Shown here one piece after another: positions 1 to 11,800 of a stretch of DNA of 51,932 bases. The DNA lies in the NCBI GenBank assembly GCA_900660155.1, contig CABFPE010000033.1, forward strand, positions 657,108 through 709,039, read 5' to 3'. A model generated the notes under the pieces. It searched no databases. It was not told the DNA's origin and was given only the letters and a program-made list of their open reading frames with translations. Source of the DNA: Hofstenia miamia. Its lineage: Eukaryota; Xenacoelomorpha; Acoela; Hofsteniidae. The stretch's first letter is position 1. The number at the start of each line of letters is the position of its first letter. Both the position numbers and the translations under genes were made by a program.

Positions 1-293
1 TACGTTAGTTTTGCATGTTTGAGTGAAGAGCTGTGAAATGGATCCTTTTGGACCAAATCCTCCTCCATTGGGCACACAAGAAAAGTCGCCGAGTCTGGCT
101 TTGGGTGATATGTAACATTGCTGGTAGTTGTTGCTATTTATCAGCCAGACCTCGCGCTTTTCTTGTTAGTGACTGGTATTTGTAAATATTGTAAATAACT
201 TGTATATATATAGAGCAATGCATTTTGTAAATAGAAATAGTTTAAACTGTATTCTCTTTGAGTTCGCTAGAATCACACCCCAGTGATTCTACA
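1..293 (+). mobile_element. 3' end of an LTR retroelement (internal tail plus LTR)
   Basis: The LTR spans 111-293 (183 bp), from TGTAACATTG to GATTCTACA, with short TGTA...TACA ends. A second copy of this LTR occurs near 43 kb on the other strand. Before it lies internal sequence with a short open stretch from ATG at 38-40 to TAA at 113-115, so the stop codon is inside the LTR. The same internal sequence precedes the truncated LTR in the 43-kb copy. The element continues off the left edge. The superfamily is not resolved. Confidence 0.7.
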
Positions 294-3200
294 ATAATGC
301 TGCATACAGACTTGAAAATAGTACAATGAAATTATTCAGAAAAATGATTTTCAAATGCAATTTTCAACTATGAAATATTTCTAATGCCTTGCTGAGGTTA
401 TCAATGCTGCTACAATTGCTATCAGTAGCCTTTTATCACATTGAGAAATTTGGAACACTATTTTTTATATTTTGTCAGCAACTAATGAAAAAATCATTAT
501 TATTTCAAATGTATACTTTGCAACTGAAAATAAAAAGAATAATTTAAGCAAACAACAATGCTTTGTGAGAGTTAGTTATAGAACACTCACACCTAGTACA
601 CTTACAAGAATATAAAGACTGTTGGCATAAAGCTCTCAGATCTTGTAACAGATTAAAATCATGTTGGGCTGGTTAGTACAATGTATTGTAGATAGTATCC
701 CATGTAAGTGCATCAAATTGAAAACTATGAAAATTCAAAAGTATTGAACAGTTTAAAAAACATGCTAACTTAAACACCGTGCACAACATTGTAAAATCAA
801 ATCAAAATCTCTAAGGTGTCAAGGCATTGCTTATTTCTCTATAATCAATCTTTATATGTTCATGTTCTATGCTCATAAATGAAGACCAATTTAAACAGTT
901 TTTCTTCATGTGATTAACTTATTAAATGATTGTTCATAAGTGAATTAATACATTAGCAACAAATGGCAACTAAACTTGAGCAAGTAGACCTTCTTTATAT
1001 TTGAAATTGTTTGTGGTGAATATTCTGTAAACCATATAAAACAAATGTTCAATTTACTTTGCTAGTTTACTGCATTTGCTATATTGGAGATATTATTGCT
1101 TGAGATTCTCTCCAATATTTTCTGAATGGCAACTATGGCTACTGCTTATGGATGTCAACAAAAATATAATTTAATGTATGAATAATTAGAACAAAAATCT
1201 CATAAAATATTAATTTAATATCATTGTATTTATAACAATCAACATTGAAAGATACTTTCTATAACTGATATCCACTTGAGAAATATTTGACATAATTCTG
1301 TACTCTAGATGAAGAGAAACAGTCTTAGTTACATTGAGTCCAATTTATCATCAACATTACAATCATCAAATTCATTTGAAAATCCTACAAATTGAACAAG
1401 CTTGTTTGATTTCTGAATATCTTTTATGTTAATTAGTTTAATGGCTTGCTCTTAATAAACTAGAGTTTGATTAGGACTGCAGTTTTGAGTACATACTAAT
1501 TGTTCTCTGCCCTATTTACAGGATAGCAAATGAAAGAGTCATTGTCTAACATATATGCATACAGTAAGATTGCTAACATTAGGATTATTGTGGCTCAGTT
1601 CTAGACTTGCATGCCTATATTTGTTTAGGTTTCATCCATTGTCTTATGTTGCAACATGGTTCATAAAGATGGCCATTGTGGGAGAGAAGGAAGCAGAGTG
1701 AGAACCTCATCACAGAGTTGTGGTTGTTGACATATTTTAGTATAACTTCACAATCATTTGGTTTCATTACTACATGACATCTTTATTTTATAACTACATT
1801 TTTTTGCAATTGCTTAATTTTGATTATACTAATTACTGTGTAAATGCCTTTAATGTTTATTGTACTTAATGATAGAAGTGCTTTGTAAATTAGATAACAC
1901 TGTTGTAATATACTTTAGGATGTTTACTGTTACTCAAATTTATTCAAGAAAAACAACCATTTTCATTTAAAGATAATAAGTTGTCAACTCAACTTAATGA
2001 GCAGCTTCTAATTTAACTGGAACAGGTAAACAGTTTAAATAAAACCTTAAATGTACTTATTTAGTAAAAGAGTGAAAGTTCAAACAAAAGATACTTAATT
2101 TGTAATAACAACTTCAATTACTTTACACAGCCTTAAAAATTGGTATTAAAGTATCATTCAAAAAAGATAAAGAATTATCATTTATTCATTCACTGAGTTT
2201 ATTCCACTATTCACAAATGCACATTAACTAGGAATGACTACTGTTACATATAAATATGTTTGAATTAGATTCAAAATGTATTTTGATAAGTTCATTGCAT
2301 GCAAAGGATGGAGATAATGAAAGCAAATATAAATGACTACAAGTTTAACCTAAACTGAAAGATGGTTTGTTCTGCAACATCAATAATGATGCTGAGAATC
2401 CAGTGGAAAAATATTACTAATCCCAATCATCTAACTTGCTTAAACTTGCATCTATCTTAATTATTCTAATAAATATAAAACTGTTTATGGTAATGGTTAA
2501 AAGTAAACTATTCCATTTCCAAACAGAAAAGTAAAAGGGTTAAAGTGCCTAAATTAACATAAAAGAATTATGAGTTTTTTATAAACAACTTTTTGGTACT
2601 TTTTCCTTACTTGTCATTTTTCAACTTGTTTGTATCCCAAGTTTTGGTGCTTCTTCCAAGTTTACAAATAAGCTTTAATTATTTTAAATTTCAAACAGAA
2701 ATGAACCTATTTGTAATTTGATTTTAGCAAACAGGTAGCTTGTGCATTCATATCTTCTGTCAGAACAGAGTTAAACTCATATTCTACTCAACTATTCATC
2801 AAAAAATTCAACAGATTAGTTTCATTTGTGACAATTCTTACTTGAAATAAATCTAATTGAACAAATAATTAATATTCAAATGTTTTGGGGATGATGCCAT
2901 CTTAGGTGTTTTGCTTTTTTATGTTGAATTGAAAAATAATTATTGTAGATTTCCAAGCTTTCCAATGAATCCAAACTTTTTATGTATCAAACTGTTGACA
3001 TCCATGTTTTTTAAGGACAAATATCAGCTCATCTAACACAGTGCAAAAGACATCCATTTTAAACTTGTTTTTACCAGTGATGATCATATTTGATGCCTTG
3101 CTATTATCAACCAAATTCATTCTTTTTTATATACTTTTCACTTAATCATTATAGGTGGCACTATTGCACTTCAATTAACACACTCTACATTACAATCAAT

Positions 3201-4880
3201 AAAAGAGATTCCAAATTTCTAGACTAAAATAATGTTTGATATTCAATGTATTCATATTACCTACAGTGCCATACCTGTGCATGAAATTCTTAATAATAAA
3301 GTTGTTGTCATCCCTCATTCATTAAAAGACTTCTGTAGCAATGTTTTCTTAAAAATGTTCATATATTAGCATAACATTACAAACCTTTTAAATGGACTGA
3401 TTAAAATATAATACCAAAATACAGTCATGACCTAATCAATGAGTAGCATCAGGCTTAGAGTAAACATTATTTCCCAGAATATAGTATTATTGATAATCAA
3501 TTTTTACCCAAAATTATAATTTGTTCCTCATATGATAGAAGAGGAATCTGTAGCATTTCAATTATCATAAATAACTAAACATTTATTTAAATGGAAATTT
3601 CCTACCAAAATTCATACACAATACAGATGGCAATGAAATGTTCACTGAATATATAGAGCATTAATAATAATAAATATTTAACACAAAAATTAACTAATTC
3701 AATTATATCTATGTAAAGTGCAAATTTTGTGGTAAGCACTTACCACCATAGAATTTTCCTGCCCATTTAACTTGTGAATTGATCTAATTTATTAATGAAT
3801 TGCTTATTATATGAATTAAGACCTTAGAATATCTTAATTACAGCTTAGTATCATTGCATTCATTTTTAAGACCAAAAAGTCAACCATATAATAAAAACAT
3901 TTAATACCAATTGCCATTTTCCTTAATAATATACATATGTGAACTGGATAGTTCAATTTGTCTCTCTTATTGCTATTCCAAGGTATTTAAGCATTTCAAC
4001 TTTAGCAATTTTAGTTCATAAAAAATGTAAAAATAGTATTCCCAAGGAAGCATAATATGGGCATCAATTTTCAAATTGATATGAAATTTATACAAGGAAT
4101 TTAATAGATTATGTAGTTATTGAATATGCAGACAATACATTAATTCTGTGGGGAGTTTTTCATTAGACACTAAAAGCTAGTACAATTTTAACAAATTTTA
4201 TGTAAAATGTGCAATTATTTTAACTTTCAAGAATTGCATATTAATAAAAAAACCAAATTTTGCATACTTCAATAATCTTAGTTAAAACAACTTCTCTAAA
4301 TGTTCAATTACTTTCAGCAACACATCCATTTACTACATTGATAATTTTGATATCCAGTAAATGATTGTTTTAAGTTGAAATTCAAGGAATACTGCTTTTT
4401 TGTTGCCAATATGTCATGATAGATATCCAATGGGATTTCTAATAAAGTTGCTGATTTTAATATTTGAAAAAAATAGTCAATTGCAAAAAATATATTTTGA
4501 GCACAAACTCAGATTTTTTTTTAAGAAAATCAGTTTTGTGAAATGTTTAATTGATAACCATTTTCATTCATCTGACACTGTTCATGCCCCCTTAGATTGT
4601 AATTGTTCTGCTTCACTGCTGGCGGCTATTAGGCTGGGAGTTAGGGTTAGGTGGCAACTAACTTGCAAGTGAGAGTTACAAGTAGAGGAAATTGATGTTT
4701 ATTCTCATTTGAAAACTGAATCACACTACAAATTTCTTGAATTCTTTTAATTTCATAGACTTGAAATTCATTTTCTATATTTGTTTTTGTAATAAATCGC
4801 CATCAGGTTTCATATATTGCTTAAACTATATGGCTATTTTCTGAGCCATAATTAGCTGTTTTTTTGCCAATGGTTCATCA
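294..4880. other. AT-rich intergenic stretch, no gene recognised
   Basis: No convincing exon, RNA gene or transposase was found on either strand. A short open frame at 4400-4672 has no recognisable pattern. A brief telomere-like motif (gttagggttagg) occurs near 4640 and is too short to mean anything. Confidence 0.55.
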
Positions 4881-5264
4881 TCAGGGAATGTTTTTGAGTA
4901 GATTTTGAATTTCTCTCATTTTGTATGTTACAGATTCAAATGTCTGAATGCCAAATACCATTGGTTTGTAATATGCCCTACCATTTTTGAACGTAAGCTG
5001 AGAAAGTTCTGAGGAATTTTGACCCAACCCTGCCAACACAGGCTGCTCACTATATAAAGATAGTGATACATTTTCTGACATCAAACACGTTCCCTCTTCA
5101 CTAGGCTTTTTTGTCAAAGAAACATATGAAAAAAGTTCAATTTCAGGCCATAGAGCAATCTGGTGGAGTAGACATATTGTATATAAGTGCACCTCTATAA
5201 ATGCAAGGCTAGCTGCCAGCAAGTTTTCCTCAAACCATAGTACATACCGGATGTCTTGTTGCAT
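4881..5264 (-). pseudogene. Unidentified coding-like fragment (127 codons)
   Basis: An open frame from an ATG in AAAATG context to TGATGATGA. The composition is protein-like, with a mixed hydrophobic/charged pattern, but I recognise no family. Just past the stop, a shifted frame continues for about 20 more codons. Its first ~29 codons are duplicated at 5931-5845, and all four residue differences between copies are amino-acid changes, which argues against constraint. It could be an exon of an unknown gene or a decayed retrocopy. Confidence 0.22.
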
Positions 5265-5496
5265 TTTGGGAATTATCTATGTAGTGCATTTAAATGATAT
5301 AGTAACCATTGATATAAATTAATGCTTCTAAATATTAAAGAAAGTTTTACAAAAAATATATATTTAAGTTCAAGTAAATACTGCGGGAGCAATGGCCGAT
5401 TTTTGGGGAAGTGCGATTCCCCCCAAATGCCTTTGAAATTTCGGACCGTTTCCTGCCAAATGTAAGGGTTTTGCATTTTACACAGCAAAAACCGGG

Positions 5497-5532
<36 letters not shown>

Positions 5533-5818
5533 AGGCAATGCATATTTAACAGGCAATGACAGGATGATTTTGCGAAGGCCAATTCATTGAATTTGATTGG
5601 CTTATGAGCACATATAACATTATTTAATTCACATGCATACTGAAATTTCATAAATTTGTGTAGTTTCTATTAATGTTAGTACTGATCTATTTAGGACTTA
5701 ATTGTCAATTTACAATGTACAATACTCTTTGATATGTAGATTTTAAATTTTCTGTGCGGAGCAAATGTTTGGATTTTCAGAATATTCACGCAATTTTTGA
5801 AAATATAATAGAAAATTT
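5180..5818. repeat. Tandem direct duplication, copy 1
   Basis: Highly similar to 5846-6490 at an offset of about 666 bp, with scattered substitutions. It contains a (TA)n tract at 5499-5530. Before the (TA)n there is a GC-richer core with runs of C, also present in copy 2. Confidence 0.85.
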
Positions 5819-5845
5819 CCTCCTCTTCCCTCACTACTCATATTG

Positions 5846-6490
5846 GTATATGAGTGCACCTGTATAAATGCAAGGCTAACTGCCAGCAAGTTTTCCTCAA
5901 ACCATAGTACATACTGGATGTCTTGTTGCATTTTGCGAATTATCTATGTAGTGCATTTAAATGATATAGTAACCATTATTATAAATTAATGCTTCTAAGT
6001 ATTAAAGAAAATTTTACAAAAAATATACTCCAGTATTTAAGTTCAACTAAATACTGCGGGAGCATTGGCCAAAAAATTGGTTTTTTGGAGAAAAGTGCGA
6101 TTCCCCCCTAAATGCCTTTGAAATTTCGGACTGTTTCCTGCCAAATGTAAGGTCTTTGCATTTTCCACAGCAAAAAGCGGGAAATATATATATATATATA
6201 TATATCTATATATCAAGGCAATGCATATTTAACAGGCAATGACATGATGATTTTGCGAAGGCCAATTCATTGAATTTGATTGGCTTATGAGTACATATAA
6301 TATTATTTAATTCACATGCATACTGAAATTTCATAAATTTGTGTAGTTTCTATTAATGTTAGTATTGATCTATTTGGGACTTAAATTTCAATTTACAATA
6401 TACAATACTCTTTGATATGTAGATTTTAAATTTTCTGTGATGAGCAAATGTTTGGATTTTCAGCATATTTTGAAAATATAATAGAAAATT
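5846..6490. repeat. Tandem direct duplication, copy 2
   Basis: Second copy of the 666-bp unit, including a (TA)n tract at about 6185-6213. Homology to copy 1 ends near 6490. Confidence 0.85.
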
Positions 6491-7144
6491 TCTTTGCAAG
6501 AGTATGTAGAAATGTAGATTTTACATCATTTACAAACCGGCACGTCAAATGTTGCAATTTAAATATGTTTAAGTATGCAGGTGCGATGGTCTATAATGCA
6601 AAAAGCCCAAAATTTAGTGGCACAAATTTTAAATAATTGGAACAATTAAATCATATTTTTTAAACCTGGAATTGAGTACCGGTACTCTTAACATTTGCAG
6701 TTGTTGCAAGCATTTAAGTTTAAACGCAAATGGAATCAATTATCATTCAAAAATTAATATTTCCAAGATATACAATTTTAAAATGGGAACAATGCTGAGC
6801 AATTTTTGGTGGAATAAGGCCATTATTGGCAGAGAAAATATATATTAATTCTGACGTCATTTAGTTACAAAAATATCCTCAGACCATTCAGATTCAATTA
6901 ATTGGCTTATACACGCAGTCTAAATGTTATATCTGTAAAATTCTCACTACGTTCAGGATTAAGGAATCTTTTAGAATACCCAAATACTGAAAATAATATA
7001 TTCAACAATAAGACACTATAAAATAAACAACTTTCAAATTTATCATTTCGATGACATACGTTAGCTGATTTGGAAACCTTGGTTAAATTAAGTTTGATAA
7101 AGCATTCGGTAGCATATGTGGGGACATTTTAAAATTAATGTGAC
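6491..7144. other. AT-rich intergenic stretch
   Basis: No gene or repeat recognised. It ends at the target duplication of the hAT-type MITE that follows. Confidence 0.5.
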
Positions 7145-7152
7145 ATGGCGAC

Positions 7153-7835
7153 CAGGCTTGTTTAAAAGATAATCTTCGATAAGATTATCTCAATAACCTA
7201 TTTTTGTGTAATTATTCCATTCAATAACCTATCTTATACAGCCGATTATCGACTCAATAACCTCTTAGTATGGTATACCAGGCGTATTCCCCAGGATACG
7301 ATTTTTCCCATTTTTAAAGTACAAATTTGCTCATAAGAATTAAAAATTCGCGAATTTAAATTTGCAAGATCGCAGAAATCGCATTTCTTAACATAAGAAA
7401 ATTTCATTAGATATGCAAAGCCATTCACTAGATAATTATAACCATTAATATGAAAAGTTCCAGCTTGGTATTGTTTCTCATGCTTTAACATTGTGTGGAG
7501 TGTATATATTAGAATATGAATGTACTATAAGCCAATTAGAAATCAATAACAATTTGGTCATTTTTATGAAGTTGTTTACCATATTAGTTTGGACAACAAT
7601 GTAACGGCTTTTTTAAAATTATATTTGATGCTACAAAACAGAATGAATAATTTCCCAAATGGTCGTAAAACATACCTGCATTATACAATGTAAATTACAA
7701 CAATTTACAGCTACATGTATATAATTTTAATGAAGATTATCTAGATAACCTATCTTGGACGAAATCGTTATCGAAATATCTATTTTTGCTTTTTTGAAAA
7801 AGATACTATCGTCGATAAGATATTGAACAAGCCTG
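7153..7835. mobile_element. Non-autonomous hAT-type MITE, 683 bp
   Basis: The ends are inverted: left CAGGCTTGTTTAAAAGATAA, right (read inward) CAGGCTTGTTCAATATCTTA. It is flanked by an 8-bp target duplication, ATGGCGAC at 7145-7152 and ATGGCGAT at 7836-7843 (7 of 8 match). The 8-bp duplication and CAGG-type ends are hAT hallmarks. A subterminal hairpin (agataatct/agattatct) lies near 7168-7191. The interior has no transposase; a minus-strand open frame at 7246-7491 looks like chance. Confidence 0.85.
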
Positions 7836-7843
7836 ATGGCGAT

Positions 7844-8737
7844 TACTGCTTATGCACGCTACATACCTGTAAGTCTAAAATATCCTTCAAACTTTTGGAT
7901 GTGGCTTATACATGGTGGGGGCTTATACCCGAGGAATTACGGCATATATAAATGCAGAAACATCGTAAATAATTTTACTGGGCTACAAAATACGAAATTC
8001 CGTTTGACTTGTAAATAAAAATATTTTGATAATTTGTTATAATTGAATTCTTTTGATTTAACTACTAAATGCATTGATGTATTATAGTTGAATAGCCAGG
8101 TGTAAATTAGTATATAGAATTAAATTGCAATTGAATGTCATCGGCATTTTGTATTAACCTTTATTGAATTTTTAGTTAATGTATGTTTGCGACCCAATAT
8201 AGGTGTATCCCTGTCCCTGAACCACCAAATTTGAATCACCATGTGACTCACGGGTCATTGACAACGCTGGCCTGGAAAACAGTTCCAAACACTAAATTAC
8301 AAGGACAAGCTTAGAAAATAAAAAACTTAACGTTGAATTTGCAAGTTTTTAACATGAGACCAGCCAATAAATAAGAAAAAATTCTGCGTCTATCACAGAC
8401 AAAATATTATTTCGGTTAATTCATCGAATATAAACGAAAACAACACAAAAAGAGCACTATGCTTCTAAATTCAATTGATATCAGAAGAAACAACTATATG
8501 CACTTTAAAATAAACCTATTACTATTTTAAAATGTTATGTGTTCATATTTACTGAATTTAGTAAACTTTTCACCATACTTTACACTCAACAAAAACAAGA
8601 TGGAGGAGAAATCTTAGAATAAAATATTTTTCACATAAACTTTACAACTAATCTTGGCAAATATGAATAAATTAGAAACAAAACAAACATTCTAATTATA
8701 TTACAATACCAAAATATCAAGTAAACAATGTTGAAAG
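7844..8737. other. 3' flank of the EF-hand gene
   Basis: Probably contains the 3' UTR. The first minus-strand AATAAA noted downstream of the stop is at 8165-8160, about 570 bp away. Closer AT-rich variants may be used, so the transcript end is unresolved. No other feature seen. Confidence 0.4.
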
Positions 8738-8815
8738 TTACTCTTGCTTAATATCATTCATGAATTTATCATACTTGACTTTTCCTTCAAGATTTGAATC
8801 ATAAAGGGACATCAA
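8738..8815 (-). CDS. EFCAB6-like exon 18 (stop codon)
   Basis: 78 nt, acceptor TTTTAG. It encodes the last degenerate EF-hand (DSNLEGKVKYDKF) and ends with TAA at 8740-8738. The EF pair with exon 17 is intact across the intron, which supports the absence of any missing exon between them. Confidence 0.82.
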   Translation of the reverse strand: MMSLYDSNLEGKVKYDKFMNDIKQE

Positions 8816-11800
8816 CTAAAATATGTTAATTTAAAGACAAAATATATTCAAATGTGCAAGAAGTAATTCCTTTTGAACACGTAAAATTATATTTTAGTTT
8901 TACAATAAACTGACCAAGTAATGCAACAAGACTATGACAGATCACTGAAAATTACCTTAAGCAGCCTGGGGATTTTCGAAAATTTGCCATTATCCTAAAA
9001 ATTATTTTAAATGCCTTCGGCCCCGCGACCTTTGAATTTAGGCTCACTACTCCTAAATAGTTTTGGGATATCCTTGCACATATTAAGAAACAGTTATTTG
9101 ATGTTTCCATGGGCTCAAAACCTTATAAATGCATGAATGTTAGATATGGAGAGAACTCAATTTTTTTCAAAAATTCAAAATTTAAAAAAAAAGGTTAATC
9201 CTTACAACAAATTCAGACAAAGCAATATGCTTCAATAGAAATGTTCAACCTTGCATTAAAGTATGTTCCCTAATACGCCTGTCAATGCCTCGGGATTTTC
9301 AAATTTGCGAATAGGCTTGGAGAAAATTCTTTTTAAATGTTGAAGAACGGTTTGCCCTTTTAAAGGCACCAGCAGGAGCTTTAAGATTAAATACAGCTTA
9401 AACGTATTTTATGAGTTGAATCTACTACGTGATAATTGTCAAGTTAAATGTTTGTAATCTAGATTAACAACGAGCCATCAGGTCGTAAATTTAAACGAGT
9501 CACCGAGTCATGATTTGATTCATATCACCAAATTATTTATTTCAACATCATATAATGAACGTAACGAAGCAAAAATTATATATTTTATTTATTCACCTCA
9601 AAATATGCATAATTACGTTTAAATTTTTGCAAATTTTCGTATTATTGTAGAAATTTATAATATACAATGGTAAACAACAGTCATTCATACACCAGGCCTG
9701 AAAAGGGTCAAACTTTTTGAAGACGACCTGAATGACATGTTAACCTGACCCAACCCGATCCAACCCATTTATTTAAATTTGACCGGACTGCACTAAAACA
9801 AACAAAAATATATAACATAACTAGCTAGCCAGTAGTGGGAAAAAATATAAGCTTTGGTAAGCAGTGGTTGTCATGCGACAAAACAATTGTTCAATGAAGC
9901 GTTAGAACTTATACATATAACCAGCAATTAATATCAACATTATTGATTAACCCGATATGCCCTGATTAAAAGAAAAAACCTTCGACCCGACCTGGAGCTG
10001 ACAAAAAGTTGCGCCAACCCGATCCACCCAGCCGTTTCCAACTCTATCATACATACTAATTCAAAATAAAAAATAATACGATAAAGTAGTTTTATAAACC
10101 TGGAAAGACTCTTCTTCATCTAAAACAATGTTACAAAGTTGGAGAACTGACTTGAATTCAGGGATGGTTAAGAATCCAGTTTTGTCTCCATCGAGTTTAC
10201 GGAAAGCCTTCCGGATAGTTTTTATGTCATTCTTCACCTGAAAGCAAACCCATTATTCAAAATATATACAGTAAAATTGGTGTATTTACGCAAGGCATAT
10301 ATCCAAAAATACAGTTACTTTAAATAATTGAAATGAATAAACAAATTATTGACTTCGCTTTTGCTTGATGTAATTTTATTCTTATCAAACTAGAACACAG
10401 TAAAACTCACTGTAAAACATCACAACAACAAGCATAGAGTTAAATGTCAATTAAGCACTACGACTTCAAGTCGTAATTAGTATAAAAATCCAACTGAACT
10501 TTGCGGAAGAAACTCAACGATTTCTTCATCAAAGGCATTGTTCAATATACGAGACATGGAAACAGTTCTATATCTTTTCAGTCCTTCCCAAACTTTAGAA
10601 CTACAATAGTCAAATAATGGTCTTTTTGGACTTTTTTGACTGGTCGCTATACCCCTCCTGTCGAATAAGCACAAAAATTGAAATAAATAAATGGTATGTA
10701 ATTCAATAATTCATTAGTATACGTATACATGAAATCAAATGTTAAGGATCTAAACTTCATCGTAGCCTTGCAAGTCGTTTGGTATTTATAAAAGTTGTTT
10801 CTTGTTTCCCAAACGTAGGTAGAGAAAACTAAATCTAAGACGAAATTCGTAACTCACCCGACTACGAATGCGCGCAGTGACGTCTAATAATTTACTGGAG
10901 TCTGCAATTTCAACGCTTGACGTGACTACATTCCTGTCTTCGTTGAAAATTTCAACCATGTTTTGGCCAGAAATCCCGCCTGCATATGTATACGGTTTCA
11001 GGAATTCAATATAGTTCACTCTAAATGACGTTAATGAAATGCAAAGTCTCTTAAAAAGTGAAAGAATTCAACTGCCCAATGCAAGAAAGGAAAGTAACAA
11101 AATAAATAAATTAAAATTACTTAATGGATAAAGGAGATGTAAACGCCCTCTATTAAAAATACATATTGCATACCTTCCGGAATCGTCAGTGACGAATTTA
11201 TCACAAAGTTTATTGAGCTCAAAAGGATCCAGTTCCACCTGCAGCTCGGTAAGGACTTCTTTGAATTGATCTCGCGTCACAAACCCACTGCTCTTCGAAT
11301 CCAAATATTTTAGTTCGCATCTGACGTCTTCCCAGAAAACATCCGTCTAAATGATAAATTCAGTTGGTTTATTATAGAGGCTTATTAAGATTGCTCATTT
11401 AGTACTTTGCATCAAGAATCAGCTGATTTATATTCCCCAATTAACGAAAACAATGACATTGTTCCAATCATCATACAACAGAATGATAGAGAAAGTAAAT
11501 GATGCTCCTAAGATGTAATACAGCCTCCAATATAAGTAAGGATAATATATTGTATGGATCCAAAATGTAATGAACCAAGCAAACTACCGAATGATATTTA
11601 CCCATAAGGCATTCATTACTTACAATAAAGTAAAAATATTGGTGTGTCAAAGATCTATCACCTTTCTATTAAGCATGTTGAGAACTAGATCACGACTACT
11701 GTTCATAGTATTAGACGATCTGATTAGATCCGAATCACCAATTTGAGGTCCGGCTTTTTTCATATTGGGGTACGCGGCCGTTCGTCGATTGTAAATGAAG

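Noticed and set aside
5499..5530. Frame through (TA)n giving a Tyr-Ile repeat protein
   Set aside because: Microsatellite translation, not a gene.
10477..10674. 65-codon minus-strand frame between exons 16 and 17
   Set aside because: No EF-hand pattern, and exon 16 joins exon 17 perfectly without it. Probably chance.
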